Shown: in pieces, positions 6,706-15,592 of the stretch
Layout of the letters: the number at the start of each line of letters is the position of its first letter
How positions within the stretch are numbered: the stretch's first letter is position 1
Source of the DNA: Gemmatimonadota bacterium
GTDB taxonomy: Bacteria > Gemmatimonadota > Gemmatimonadetes > Longimicrobiales > Gaopeijiaceae
Direction of reading: 5' to 3'
Assembly (NCBI GenBank): GCA_016209885.1
Contig: JACQVF010000103.1
Coordinates: 1 to 41,097 of the forward strand
DNA: 41,097 nucleotides
The notes under the pieces: generated by a model
Databases searched by the model: none
Told to the model about the DNA's origin: nothing
The model's input: only the letters and a program-made list of their open reading frames with translations
Position numbers and translations under genes: made by a program

Positions 6706-8226
6706 ATGGATGCTTCGTCGGTCTCGCTGACACTCGCCTTTGCCGCGGGCGTCGTGTCCTTCCTCTCGCCGTGCGTGCTGCCTCTGGTGCCGAGCTACCT
6801 TTCGCTCATCACGGGGCTCAGCCTCGATGAACTGGCGGCCGAGGGGAGCGCCAGTGCGCGCCGGCGGGCGGCTGTCCACTCGCTGCTCTTCACCCTCGGG
6901 TTCGGCGCCGTGTTCCTGACGCTCGGCGCGGCGGCCACGGGGTTCGGCCAGGCGTTCGGCCGGGCCCTGCCGCTACTGGGTCGGATCGGCGGCGTGGTCA
7001 TCGTGGTGCTCGGCCTCCACCTCCTGGGCGTCATCCGGGCGCCCGCACTGGACCGGCAGCGGCGGCCGAACATCGGCGCGAGGCCGGCGGGCGCCGCCGG
7101 GTCCGTGATCGCCGGCGTCGCCTTCGCTGCCGGCTGGACGCCCTGCGTGGGCCCGATCCTGGCCTCGATCCTCCTCTATTCGACCCTCCAGGCGACCGTC
7201 GGGCGCGGCATGCTGCTGCTCACCCTCTATACCCTCGGCTTCGCCGTCCCCTTCGTCGTCGCAGCCGTGGCGTTCAACTGGTTCCTCGTGCGGGTGAAGC
7301 GCGTGCGGCGCTGGGCGGTGCCTCTCGAGCGGGGTGCCGGGGCGATCCTGGTCCTGGTGGGGCTCCTCATGGTGGCGGGCCGCGCACCCGCGGGCGCGCC
7401 GCTGGCGAGGGGCTGGAGCGCACCCGGCGAGCGAGGTCGCGCGGCCGCTGGCGTCGCCGAGGAGCCGGCAGAGGCCACAGGCACGGGGCCGGCCGGAAGC
7501 GCCGGCCCGATGGGCGGCGCAGCGGGCGCTGGCGGCGAGAGCACAACAGCAGAGGGCGGGGAGGACCCTGGGCCCTCGGACGCGGGAGCCGGTCGTGTCG
7601 AGGCTCCCGGAGATCGCGAAGCCCGGGAGGCGGGCGAGTCGCGTGACGCCGATGTCGCGCTCTCCCAGCAGTTGGGCGTCGACCTCCAGGGGCTCGGCTA
7701 CGACCTCGGGACCGTGAGCGCGGCCGTGACCGTGGTCGAGTTCAGCGACTTCGGCTGCCCGTACTGCCGGCAGTTTGCCACGCAGACCTTCCCGGCGCTG
7801 TACAACGAGTTCGTCAGCACGGGAAAGGTGCGCTGGAAGTATGTTCCCTTCGTCCTGGGGATCTTCCCCCACGGCGAGGAAGCGGCCCGCGCGGCGGAGT
7901 GCGCCGGCGAGCAGGGGAAGTTCCTGCCCATGCACCACCGGCTCTACGAGGCTCAGAGCGAGTGGAAGGGCGCAGACGACGCGGTGCCGCTTTTCAGCAG
8001 CTACGCGGAGGCGATCGGGCTCAACCCGAGCCAGTTCGCGGCGTGCTTCCAGCAGGGCCGGCGCGACGAGCGCACTCGCGCCGCGAACCGGGCGGCCAGC
8101 CAGCTAGCCATCCGCGGCACGCCCACCTTCTTCATCGAGGGCTTCCCGGTCCAGGGCGCCGTTCCCCTGGAGCCGTTGCGCGAGTTCCTCACCAAGCTCA
8201 TAGCAGAGAAGACGGGTGCGCCTTGA
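6706..8226 (+). CDS. CcdA-type thiol transporter fused to a DsbA-like thioredoxin
   Basis: A 506-aa inner-membrane protein. Residues 1-230 form a CcdA/DsbD-like transmembrane domain with the paired cysteines C23 (SPCVLP) and C147 (TPCVGP) that relay electrons across the membrane. A Gly/Ala/Glu-rich linker covers about residues 235-325. The C-terminal domain (about 335-506) is a DsbA_4/thioredoxin_4 fold with the active site C351-P-Y-C354. The fusion would couple membrane electron transfer directly to an extracytoplasmic oxidoreductase, for cytochrome c maturation or thiol isomerisation. ATG 6706 was chosen because the first membrane helix begins immediately after; no strong Shine-Dalgarno sequence is seen. 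The cis-Pro region GTPTFF is present near residue 480. Confidence 0.88.
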   Translation: MDASSVSLTLAFAAGVVSFLSPCVLPLVPSYLSLITGLSLDELAAEGSASARRRAAVHSLLFTLGFGAVFLTLGAAATGFGQAFGRALPLLGRIGGVVIVVLGLHLLGVIRAPALDRQRRPNIGARPAGAAGSVIAGVAFAAGWTPCVGPILASILLYSTLQATVGRGMLLLTLYTLGFAVPFVVAAVAFNWFLVRVKRVRRWAVPLERGAGAILVLVGLLMVAGRAPAGAPLARGWSAPGERGRAAAGVAEEPAEATGTGPAGSAGPMGGAAGAGGESTTAEGGEDPGPSDAGAGRVEAPGDREAREAGESRDADVALSQQLGVDLQGLGYDLGTVSAAVTVVEFSDFGCPYCRQFATQTFPALYNEFVSTGKVRWKYVPFVLGIFPHGEEAARAAECAGEQGKFLPMHHRLYEAQSEWKGADDAVPLFSSYAEAIGLNPSQFAACFQQGRRDERTRAANRAASQLAIRGTPTFFIEGFPVQGAVPLEPLREFLTKLIAEKTGAP

Positions 8227-8352
8227 GCGCCCGGCGCGGCGATCGCTCGTTCGCCTGCGCACCGTCATCGCTCTCCACCGCGCCCCACCAACACCTACCA
8301 GTGATGCTGCCGGTGTCCAGCGGATCGCATCGACACGGGTGAGCGACAGGCC

Positions 8353-9276
8353 ATGGAGATTCGCATCGCAACCGTCCTGCCACCGGGGTGCCCGGCGCGC
8401 CGCGCGCTGACGTCGGTGGCGGCCGCCGCCGTTCTTGTGGCCGCGTTTCCGCGCCGCGCGGTCGGTCAGAACGGGTGCGTTCCGCTCGGCCCTGCGGTCG
8501 CCCTCCCGGGAGAGCTGTCCGAATCCAGCGGCCTGGCCGCGAGCCGCCAGCATCCAGGGGTGTTCTGGACCCATAACGATTCGGGTGGCGAGCCCCGGCT
8601 CTACGCCGTGGACGCGCAGGGCGCCATCCTCGGGCGTGTCCGCGTGGCCGGCGCGAGCCTCCTCGACTGGGAGGATCTGGCCCTCGGCCCGTGCCCGGCG
8701 GGCGACTGCCTCTACATCGGCGACATCGGGGACAACGATGAGAGCCGCGAGGCGGCGGTCATTTACCGCGTGCCCGAGCCGGCGCCGACCGACACCGGCA
8801 CCGGCACCGTCCGCGCGGAGCGCCTCCCCGTGCGCTACCCCGACCGGCCGCAAGACGCGGAGGCCCTGGCGGTGACGCCCGGAGGCGACATCTACATTCT
8901 GACGAAGGGACGCAGCGGGCCCGTAGGCGTCTATCGCTATCCCCTGCCCGTGCGGCCCGACGAACCGGTCGAGCTCGAGCTTGTCCAGCAACTGGGCACG
9001 CAGCCACCGCTCCCGTTCGAGATGGTGACCGGCGCCGACGCGACGCCGGACGGGCGCCTCGCCGTACGCACGTACGCTGCGCTCCGCTTCTACCGCTTCG
9101 AGAACGGACGCCTGGCCACCGGCGACGACGTGCCCACGGTCAACCTGCGGCCGCTCGAAGAACCGCAGGGCGAGGCGGTGGCCGTGGCGCCGGACGGCAT
9201 CGTCACGCTCACGAGCGAGCGGGGGATGACCCTCGGGCCCGCCTCCCTCGTTCAGCTCCGCTGCTCCTGGCGCTGA
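8353..9276 (+). CDS. secreted beta-propeller-like protein
   Basis: A 307-aa protein with an N-terminal export signal (positively charged start, hydrophobic Ala/Val core at about residues 18-32, likely cleavage near AVGQ). The mature part has propeller-like blades: GLAASRQHPGVFWTHNDSG, LYAVDAQGAIL, DWEDLALGPC, LYIGDIGDN, EALAVTPGGDIYILTKG and AVAVAPDGIVTLTSE. This resembles esterase-like or SdiA-regulated-type propellers that may bind phytase- or ester-like ligands. Three or four cysteines (in GCVPLGP, GPCPAGDC and QLRCSW) may form disulfides. The enzyme activity is unknown. A divergent-frame ORF of 1315 codons on the minus strand spans this gene and the next and is rejected as a shadow. Confidence 0.75.
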   Translation: MEIRIATVLPPGCPARRALTSVAAAAVLVAAFPRRAVGQNGCVPLGPAVALPGELSESSGLAASRQHPGVFWTHNDSGGEPRLYAVDAQGAILGRVRVAGASLLDWEDLALGPCPAGDCLYIGDIGDNDESREAAVIYRVPEPAPTDTGTGTVRAERLPVRYPDRPQDAEALAVTPGGDIYILTKGRSGPVGVYRYPLPVRPDEPVELELVQQLGTQPPLPFEMVTGADATPDGRLAVRTYAALRFYRFENGRLATGDDVPTVNLRPLEEPQGEAVAVAPDGIVTLTSERGMTLGPASLVQLRCSWR

Positions 9277-9423
9277 GGCCGACGCCCTCCGGGCGGGCGC
9301 GCACGCCGCGCGGCCCCATCGCGGTGAAGCAAGGTTCGCTGGCGCGCCTCTCCACCCCCTCCGCAGGTTGGCATCCGACCAGCGGCGCACACGATTCCCG
9401 TCGTTCCTTTCCCGGAGGTTCCG

Positions 9424-11922
9424 ATGATGCGCGGCGTCACGTGGCTCATGGTGCTTCTCGCGGCCTCCCGCGTCCCGTTTCCGGCTTCGGCTCTCGCACT
9501 CCAGCAGCGCCCGCCGCAGCCCCAGTCCATCGCCGAGGCGACCCGAGGGTTCGAGAAGCGGGACGGTTTCTTCCCCCTCTACTGGGACGCACAGGCGGGC
9601 GAGCTGTTCCTCGAGCTCGGCGTCTTCGACGCCGAGCTGCTCTACCAGACGTCGCTGCCCGCGGGCCTCGGCTCGAACGACATCGGGCTCGACCGCGGCC
9701 AGCTCGGTGGCACGCACGTCGTCAGGTTCCACCGGGTCGGCCCGAAGGTCCTCATGATCGAGCCGAACTACGCCTACCGCGCTGACAGCGATAACCCGGC
9801 GGAGCGCCGCGCCGTGGACGACGCGTTCGCGAGCTCCGTGCTCTGGGGGTTCAAGGTGGTGGCGGAGGAGGGCGGCCGCGTCCTGGTCAACGCCACGGAC
9901 TTCGCACTTCGTGACGCCCACGACGTGATCGGTACCCTGAAGCGGATGGGCCAGGGGAGCTATCGGCCGGAGCTCTCCCGCAGCGCCGTGTACCTCCCGC
10001 GCACGAAGGGCTTCCCGCAGAACACCGAGATCGAGGTCACGCTCACCTTCGTAGGCGACGATCCGGGGACGTGGGTCCGCGACGTGGCGCCCACGCCGGA
10101 GGCGATCACGGTCCGCCAGCACCACTCGTTCGTCGAGCTTCCGGAGCCGCACGCGCCGCGGACGAGCGATCCGGGCGCGGGCTTCTTCGGGATCACCTAC
10201 CTGGACTACGCGGCGCCCCTCGGCCAGCCTCTGGCGAGGCGCTTCATCGCCCGTCATCGCCTTAAGAAGCGAGAGCCGGCGGCGCCGGTAAGCGAGCCCG
10301 TGGAGCCGATCGTCTACTACCTGGACCGGGGGACGCCGGAGCCGATCCGCTCCGCGCTGCTCGAAGGCGCGCGCTGGTGGAACCAGGCCTTCGAGGCCGC
10401 CGGCTACTGGGACGCGTTCCTGGTCGAGCTCATGCCCGAGGACGCCGACCCCATGGACCTCCGCTACAACGTGATCCAGTGGGTGCACCGCGCGACCCGC
10501 GGGTGGAGCTACGGGAGCTCGGTGATCGACCCGCGGACCGGGGAGATCCTGAAGGGGCACGTGACGTTGGGATCGCTGCGCGTGCGGCAGGACCATCTCA
10601 TCGCCGAGGGTCTGCTCTCGCCGTACGAGACGGGCGAGGAGACGCCGCCCGCGCTGGCGGCGATGGCGCTCGCCCGCATCCGCCAGCTCGCCGCCCACGA
10701 GGTCGGCCACACGCTGGGCCTGGCCCACAACTACATCGCCAGCGCGGAGGGCCCCGATGGGCGCGCGTCCGTGATGGACTATCCGCACCCGCTGGTGCAG
10801 CTCCGCGAGGATGGCTCCATCGACCTCGCGAATGCCTATGACACCGGGATCGGCGAGTGGGACAAGGTCGCCATCGCGTACGGGTACCAGGACTTCCCCG
10901 GAGGCACGGACGCGGATGCGGCACTCGACAGCATCCTGACCGAGGCGCGAGCCCGCGGGATCACGTTCCTCACCGACCAGGACGCGCGGCCAGCGGGCAG
11001 CGCGCACCCTCTCGTCCATCTCTGGGACAACGGGCGCGACGCGGTGGCGGAGCTCGAGCGCGTGATGCGCGTGCGGCGCTCCGCCCTCGACCGCTTCGGC
11101 GAGACCGCGATCCGCAACGGAATGCCGCTCGCCACCCTGGAAGAGGTGCTCGTACCCCTCTACCTCCATCACCGCTACCAGGTCGAGGCGGCGGCTAAAG
11201 TCCTCGGTGGGCAGGCCTACACGTATGCGCTGCGCGGTGACGGCCAGGAGCCGCTCCGGCCCGTGCCGGCCGCGCAGCAGCGGCACTCGCTCGAGGCGTT
11301 GCTGCGCACCCTGGATCCCGCGGAACTCGCGCTGCCGACCAGGGTGCTCGAGCGGCTGCCGCCCCGGCCGTTCACCTTTCCAGCTCACCGGGAGCTGTTC
11401 AGCCGCTACACCGGCCTCACCTTCGACGCGGTCGCCCCCGCCGTCGCCGCGGCTGACCTCACCGTCTCCATGATCTTTCAGCCGGAGCGGGCCGCTCGCC
11501 TCGTCGAGCAGCACGCGCTGCACGGCGAGCTGCCGGGCCTCGGCGAGGTGATCGATCGCGTACTGGACCGCGCCTTCCAGCCCGCCGCGCCCGAGGGCTA
11601 CCTCGCCGAGATCGGGCGCGCCGTCCAGCGCCTGCTCGTCGATCGGCTCATGGAGCTGGCCCGTGACGCCGAAATGCCACAGGTGCGGGCGGTCGCGGCG
11701 TACAAGCTCCAGCCGCTGGCGGGTCGAGCGCTCGCCGCCGCAGCGCGCGCCAACGACGATGACCGTGCCCACTTCGCCCTGCTCGCCGCCGATATCGGGC
11801 GCTTCCTCGAGCGTCCGGGCGAGCCGGCCCGCGCCCGGAAGCCGCTTCCGGCGCCGCCGGGGAGCCCCATCGGCGACGCACCGGCCGCGCTGCTGCCGGA
11901 TCTCAAGTGCGAGGGGTGGTGA
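9424..11922 (+). CDS. secreted zinc-dependent metalloprotease (DUF5117/DUF4953 type)
   Basis: An 832-aa exported protein with signal peptide (WLMVLLAASRVPFPASALA). The zinc site is HEVGHTLGLAH: H425, E426 (catalytic), H429 and H435, the extended HExxHxxGxxH of the metzincin type. The downstream Met-turn candidate is SVMDYPHP. The N-terminal part (about residues 30-290) matches the DUF5117 region (KVLMIEPNYAYRA, GITYLDYAAPLGQ). ATG 9424 is supported by GGAGG at 9413-9420. Such proteases are abundant in Gemmatimonadota and Bacteroidota and are thought to act on extracellular proteins. The neighbouring secreted propeller upstream (147-bp gap) is on the same strand and may be co-expressed. Confidence 0.9.
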   Translation: MMRGVTWLMVLLAASRVPFPASALALQQRPPQPQSIAEATRGFEKRDGFFPLYWDAQAGELFLELGVFDAELLYQTSLPAGLGSNDIGLDRGQLGGTHVVRFHRVGPKVLMIEPNYAYRADSDNPAERRAVDDAFASSVLWGFKVVAEEGGRVLVNATDFALRDAHDVIGTLKRMGQGSYRPELSRSAVYLPRTKGFPQNTEIEVTLTFVGDDPGTWVRDVAPTPEAITVRQHHSFVELPEPHAPRTSDPGAGFFGITYLDYAAPLGQPLARRFIARHRLKKREPAAPVSEPVEPIVYYLDRGTPEPIRSALLEGARWWNQAFEAAGYWDAFLVELMPEDADPMDLRYNVIQWVHRATRGWSYGSSVIDPRTGEILKGHVTLGSLRVRQDHLIAEGLLSPYETGEETPPALAAMALARIRQLAAHEVGHTLGLAHNYIASAEGPDGRASVMDYPHPLVQLREDGSIDLANAYDTGIGEWDKVAIAYGYQDFPGGTDADAALDSILTEARARGITFLTDQDARPAGSAHPLVHLWDNGRDAVAELERVMRVRRSALDRFGETAIRNGMPLATLEEVLVPLYLHHRYQVEAAAKVLGGQAYTYALRGDGQEPLRPVPAAQQRHSLEALLRTLDPAELALPTRVLERLPPRPFTFPAHRELFSRYTGLTFDAVAPAVAAADLTVSMIFQPERAARLVEQHALHGELPGLGEVIDRVLDRAFQPAAPEGYLAEIGRAVQRLLVDRLMELARDAEMPQVRAVAAYKLQPLAGRALAAAARANDDDRAHFALLAADIGRFLERPGEPARARKPLPAPPGSPIGDAPAALLPDLKCEGW

Positions 11923-12102
11923 GGACGGAGGGCGCTTCGTTTCCGCCGTGCGCGGACGCCAATGAGGCGGATGCCAATGACAGGAGTTTCGCGGCCCGAC
12001 CGCCGTAACCGAGACGGGACCGAGCGGCAACGCCGGCCTTACGCGAGCCAACGTGATGTTCGAGCCGCGAGCGAGCCTGAAGAAACGGGGGGTCGGCCGG
12101 CA

Positions 12103-13362
12103 CTACCGGTGCGGCAGGGCCGACGACGGGTTCCGTAACCGGCGGAACAGATGGTCCGCGAGCGTGGCCGCGCCGGGAACCCCCACCATGAACATCGCGC
12201 CGCCCAGCCACTCTCCGCCGCCGTTCGGCACGCGGCGCGCCGCGTCCACCACTGCGTAGGCCGGGACCGCGATCGCAGCCGCGAGCATCGCCGTGTAGAG
12301 CGGCTTGCCCGCGGACGTCGCCGTCGTGCCGAACCAGGTAGCGCCGATCGTCGAGCCCACGACGGAGAGGCCGACGGCCGCGGCGCCCGCAGCGATAGAC
12401 GCCGCCGTCTCACAGTTCGTCGGCCCCGGCCCGTAGAGCTGAATGCACTCGCGGCCCAGCATCCCGACGCCGAGCCCTGCCAGGTTTCCCACCGCCGACG
12501 CCACGAACACCTTCTTCCAGGCGTGGCCGCGCGGCTCCCGGGTCCAGTCGTACGCGCGTGCGGGCTCCACCAGCCGCGGCTCGCCCTGCTTGTCACGCTG
12601 CGGGCCCGGCTCCCGGGTCTTGATCCGCAGCACGCCGTAGCGCGAACCTGTGCCGTACAGGACTCCTGCCTCCGAGGCCGGTAGAACCTCCATGGACTCG
12701 ATGTCCGAGACGTTCAGACTCTCCAGGAAATTGGCGGGACTGAGGACCTGAACGTTGTCCACCACGACCAACGGCATCCTGCAGCCGAGCGGGTCCCGGA
12801 GCGATACTGGACGCCGGAACTCGATGCACAACCCGCCGCCAACCCGCGCACCGGAGGTCCGCACGGTGACGTTCGGGATGAGCGACGTGAGCACGTCGCC
12901 CACCGTGACCTGCCGCCCCTCGAACGCCTTGAGCTGCTCTCGCGTGACGAGGTTCACCCGCGTGCCGCGCGATCGGCGCTCGTACTGCTCGGGCGTCCAG
13001 ACCTCCACGACCACCGGATCCAGCTCGATGGCCACCGGCGAGATGCGGATGTTCAGATTCAGCGCGTCGCGGCCCTCGACCTTTATGGAATCGCCACGCG
13101 TGCCGTAGGCCAGGTGCTGGACCGTGACGAGGTAAAGCCCCGCAGGAACCTCGCGGAAGATGAATCGCCCCCCCGCGTCCGTGATCTCCTCGCGCTCGAG
13201 AGCGACGATTCGCACGGCGGCGCCGGATACCGCCCCGGCGGTCGTGGCGTCCGTGACGCGCCCGAAGACCGCCGACGTCGCCTGCGCACTCAGGTCGGCC
13301 GGGCCCAGTCGCACCGCGACTGCGAACCAGAGGGCGAGAGTGAGACCCAGGCACCGAGCCAA
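12103..13362 (-). CDS. carboxypeptidase-regulatory plus TonB-plug domain protein without a barrel
   Basis: A 419-aa exported protein with an N-terminal signal (LGLTLALWFAVAVRLG, cleavage near LSAQ). Residues about 30-110 form a carboxypeptidase-regulatory-like Ig fold (VFGRVTDATTAGAVSGAAVRI, DAGGRFIFREVPAG). Residues about 140-255 resemble a TonB-receptor plug (VLTSLIPNVTV, LVVVDN, IESMEVLPASEAGVLYG, GVLRIKTR). The outer-membrane beta-barrel that should follow is absent; instead there are hydrophobic helices at about residues 285-400. It therefore cannot be a complete receptor, but such short forms recur in Gemmatimonadota and may be partners or surface proteins. It converges with the metalloprotease gene, separated by 180 bp. 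Confidence 0.75.
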   Translation of the reverse strand: MARCLGLTLALWFAVAVRLGPADLSAQATSAVFGRVTDATTAGAVSGAAVRIVALEREEITDAGGRFIFREVPAGLYLVTVQHLAYGTRGDSIKVEGRDALNLNIRISPVAIELDPVVVEVWTPEQYERRSRGTRVNLVTREQLKAFEGRQVTVGDVLTSLIPNVTVRTSGARVGGGLCIEFRRPVSLRDPLGCRMPLVVVDNVQVLSPANFLESLNVSDIESMEVLPASEAGVLYGTGSRYGVLRIKTREPGPQRDKQGEPRLVEPARAYDWTREPRGHAWKKVFVASAVGNLAGLGVGMLGRECIQLYGPGPTNCETAASIAAGAAAVGLSVVGSTIGATWFGTTATSAGKPLYTAMLAAAIAVPAYAVVDAARRVPNGGGEWLGGAMFMVGVPGAATLADHLFRRLRNPSSALPHR

Positions 13363-13442
13363 CGGACGCTCCTGTCGTTAACTCCTCTAATTTCCTGTAT
13401 TCCCGCAATCCTCCGCAAGCCCCTCGTCTTCCGTTTCTACCT

Positions 13443-14039
13443 TTAGCTCCCGCCAAGGGTCCGCTCCAGCCGGCGCCGCATGCGCGCGGTGTGGGAGCCC
13501 TCCCAGTAGATCCGCCCGCACGACGGGCAGCGCGCGAAGCTTTTGCGCCCCTCGGCGATCCGCGGCGGCACCTGTATCCGCGCCTGCTCGGGGGCCATCT
13601 CCTCGAGCGGCGTGTTGCACACGAGGCAGCGCATGAACAGCCGGCCGGACCAATCCAGCCCGAAGTGACGGACCACCTGGGCGAGCTGCTCGAGCGGCGT
13701 TTCCGACTCGACGAGGAGGTAATCATCGACCCACCACTCCACCGGAAGCCCGCGGTCCCGAGTGAGGATCGTGCGCCGTTCTTCCACCGCACGCCGCACC
13801 AGCTCCACATCCTCGATCCGCGCATCGTAGGCCGTGTCGTAGCCGACGGCCCGGAGCCAGCGCGCCAGCCGCCCCAGCATGGCATCGGCGAAAAAGCTGC
13901 GCTCGTCCCTCGCCCGCCGCCGCGGCGCCAGCTTCACCTCGAGCCCGACCCGCGTGCCACACGTGCAATGGATGCTCCGGCCGAACTGGAAGAGCGTGAC
14001 GTCGTACTCGCGGCCGCAATTCGGGCAGGGAATGGACAT
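13443..14039 (-). CDS. Mut7-C RNase-domain protein with zinc ribbons
   Basis: A 198-aa protein. The N-terminus carries a CPNCG...CTCG zinc-ribbon-like module (residues 5-30). Residues about 48-120 form the Mut7-C domain (FFADAMLGRLARWLRAVGYDT, ILTRDRGL), a PIN-like fold with conserved Asp residues (D in FFADAM and the TRDRG stretch). The C-terminus has two further CxxC pairs (CLVCNTPL, CPSCGRIYWEGSH). Family members are predicted RNases; their targets are unknown. The frame opens at a TTG (14069), but ATG 14039 starts the zinc ribbon and has GGAGG 13 bases upstream. Confidence 0.85.
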   Translation of the reverse strand: MSIPCPNCGREYDVTLFQFGRSIHCTCGTRVGLEVKLAPRRRARDERSFFADAMLGRLARWLRAVGYDTAYDARIEDVELVRRAVEERRTILTRDRGLPVEWWVDDYLLVESETPLEQLAQVVRHFGLDWSGRLFMRCLVCNTPLEEMAPEQARIQVPPRIAEGRKSFARCPSCGRIYWEGSHTARMRRRLERTLGGS

Positions 14040-14085
14040 GGGCGTCGTTGTGCCTCCACTGACCGCCAAACCAAACTAAACTACG

Positions 14086-14225
14086 TTCGGCAGTGGCGAC
14101 GCGTATCGGCTGGATCCCTCGGGCACCAGGGCCGACCTCGCGAGGCCGCCGGCAGGGCAACTGGACGGGGTCGTACCACTCGCCGACGGCTCGCACCTCA
14201 TCTCGAGCTGGGCCGGCTCCGCCGT
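14086..14225 (+). pseudogene. fragment of an SMP-30/gluconolactonase-like propeller
   Basis: The plus frame starting at 14086 reads FGSGDAYRLDPSG, then QLDGVVPLADG and LISSWAGSAVYHL, which matches the blade pattern of SMP-30/gluconolactonase-type propellers. A TAA lies just upstream (14077-14079) and no start codon is available, and after about 14225 the frame loses similarity. Only about 47 residues of a 280-300-residue protein remain, so this is a decayed fragment. The identification rests on motif memory. Confidence 0.5.
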
Positions 14226-14255
14226 CTACCACCTCAGGCGAACGCGAACCGCCGG

Positions 14256-14471
14256 TTATCCGGCCGGGATCCGGCTGCCCAGCGTCACCCCCTCCCGCGT
14301 GACGCGGCAGCGGCGCCCCAGGACCCGCACCCCCGCGGCCTTGGCTTCCTGGAGGGCATCCGCAAACTCCTCGTCGATCTCGCGGGCCGCCACCACGCGG
14401 CGCGCGTCCGCGCGCTGTGCCACGAACAGGACCGCGGCATCCCATCCGGGCAGGCCGGCCAGCTCGGGCAA
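14256..14471 (-). pseudogene. sfsA: 3' remnant of sfsA
   Basis: The 71-codon frame ends naturally and matches the SfsA C-terminus: AAVLFVAQRADARRVVAAREIDEEFADAL is split here by the conserved pattern VLFVAQR, ID-EFA-AL and AGVRVLGRRC. Full SfsA is about 230 aa, so roughly the N-terminal 160 residues are missing. Upstream codons in the same frame do not resemble SfsA. SfsA is a nucleic-acid-binding protein linked to sugar metabolism regulation; this copy cannot be functional. It lies tail to tail with another gene fragment, which suggests a deletion junction here. Confidence 0.6.
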
Positions 14472-14544
14472 GAGTAGATTACGCCTTCGTGCGCCCGAAA
14501 CACCGCTCGACTGGCGCAGCCCAGGCGCACCCCCCTCTCCTGCG

Positions 14545-14595
14545 CTGATATCCTCGCCTCAACCCGAGGTCGGGCACTGATACCTTGCTGATACC
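14545..14595. promoter_or_regulatory. CTGATACC repeats upstream of the AraC gene
   Basis: CTGATACC occurs at 14577-14584 and 14588-14595 (11-bp period, one helical turn), with a related CTGATATC at 14545-14552 (32 bp further upstream). The cluster ends 59 bp before the AraC-family start codon, so it may be an autoregulatory site. AraC-type proteins often bind direct repeats. Confidence 0.35.
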
Positions 14596-14653
14596 CGCCC
14601 GCTAGCTTGTCGCGCAGGCTCAGGAGCTTCCACCCCGGACCCGGAGGCGACCC

Positions 14654-15592
14654 ATGATCCGCCCGTTCCTCGATCACTCGCCCTTCCAACTCTTCGCTCC
14701 GCCGTATGATCGCCTGCTCCCCCTCGAGCTGCCGACAAGCAGGCCTCCAGTCGAGCCGCTGCAGGGAGTGGCCATCCTCTGGCGCATGGCCGCCGGCGAC
14801 CCAACTCGCGACTGGGAACTCGCCCGCTATCGGCCACCCGGCACGGCCCTCCTCGTAATGCTACCCCCCGCGGATCGGCTCGCGAGCGAACCGCAGCTCC
14901 TGGAGCATGTCGACGTGTGCAATCCCCAGAGCGTACTCCCGCACGATCCCGAGCCGGATCTCGACCACCTCGCCACCGCGCTGCGCCGTCCTCCCGCCCG
15001 TCTCTCCATCGCGCTCACAGACTACCTGGCCTGGAGAGGCATTCGCCTGGATACCGACACCCGACGGCTCATCCACCGCACCGTCGAGCTCGCCCCCGAG
15101 CTGCGCAGCATCAGTGGTCTCTCGCGAGCCCTCTATCTTTCCCGCCGCGCCCTCGGACGGCGGTTCCTCTCGCGCGGGTTGCCCGTGCCATCCCACTGGC
15201 TCCAGGTCGCGCGGCTGCTGCATGCCGTCATCCGGCTCCAGAACACCGCCGACAGCCTTTTCACCATCGCCATCGACCTGGGCTATCCGGACGGCTTCGC
15301 CCTCAGCAACCAGATGAGCCGCCTCGTGGGGGTGCGCCCGAGCGAGACGCGAGATTGCCTGGGCTGGGAGTGGGTCGTAGAGTTTTGGCTGGTGCAGGAG
15401 CGGGCGTCAGGAGGGCTGCGTCTGTCTCTTCGACCCGCAGCTCCCGTCTCGCCGGAGGAATCGTGCGCGACTCACGGACACGCGGAGACACACCTGACGT
15501 GGCCGCTACCAAGTTCTGCACAGTCTGTCGCCGATTCCGGAGCTACGAGCCAAAGGACGAGTTCTGCACCGGATGCGGAGCCCGGGCACTGA
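14654..15592 (+). CDS. AraC-family transcriptional regulator
   Basis: A 312-aa protein. ATG 14654 has GGAGG 7 bases upstream. The AraC helix-turn-helix region lies at about residues 155-235: LSRALYLSRRALGRRFLSRG for the first helix-turn-helix, then LFTIAIDLGYPDGFALSNQMSRLVGVRPSE for the second, with the expected A-DLGY-D---F pattern. The N-terminal 130 residues do not match a known ligand pocket that I recognise. The C-terminal tail (about 60 residues) is low in family similarity and overlaps the next gene in another frame. Targets are unknown; direct repeats just upstream suggest autoregulation. Confidence 0.85.
   Translation: MIRPFLDHSPFQLFAPPYDRLLPLELPTSRPPVEPLQGVAILWRMAAGDPTRDWELARYRPPGTALLVMLPPADRLASEPQLLEHVDVCNPQSVLPHDPEPDLDHLATALRRPPARLSIALTDYLAWRGIRLDTDTRRLIHRTVELAPELRSISGLSRALYLSRRALGRRFLSRGLPVPSHWLQVARLLHAVIRLQNTADSLFTIAIDLGYPDGFALSNQMSRLVGVRPSETRDCLGWEWVVEFWLVQERASGGLRLSLRPAAPVSPEESCATHGHAETHLTWPLPSSAQSVADSGATSQRTSSAPDAEPGH

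Noticed and set aside
8104..12051. 1315-codon open frame on the minus strand across the beta-propeller and metalloprotease genes
   Set aside because: It is antisense to two genes with clear domains and signal peptides, reads as Arg/Gly/Ala-rich low-information sequence, and is expected in high-GC DNA.
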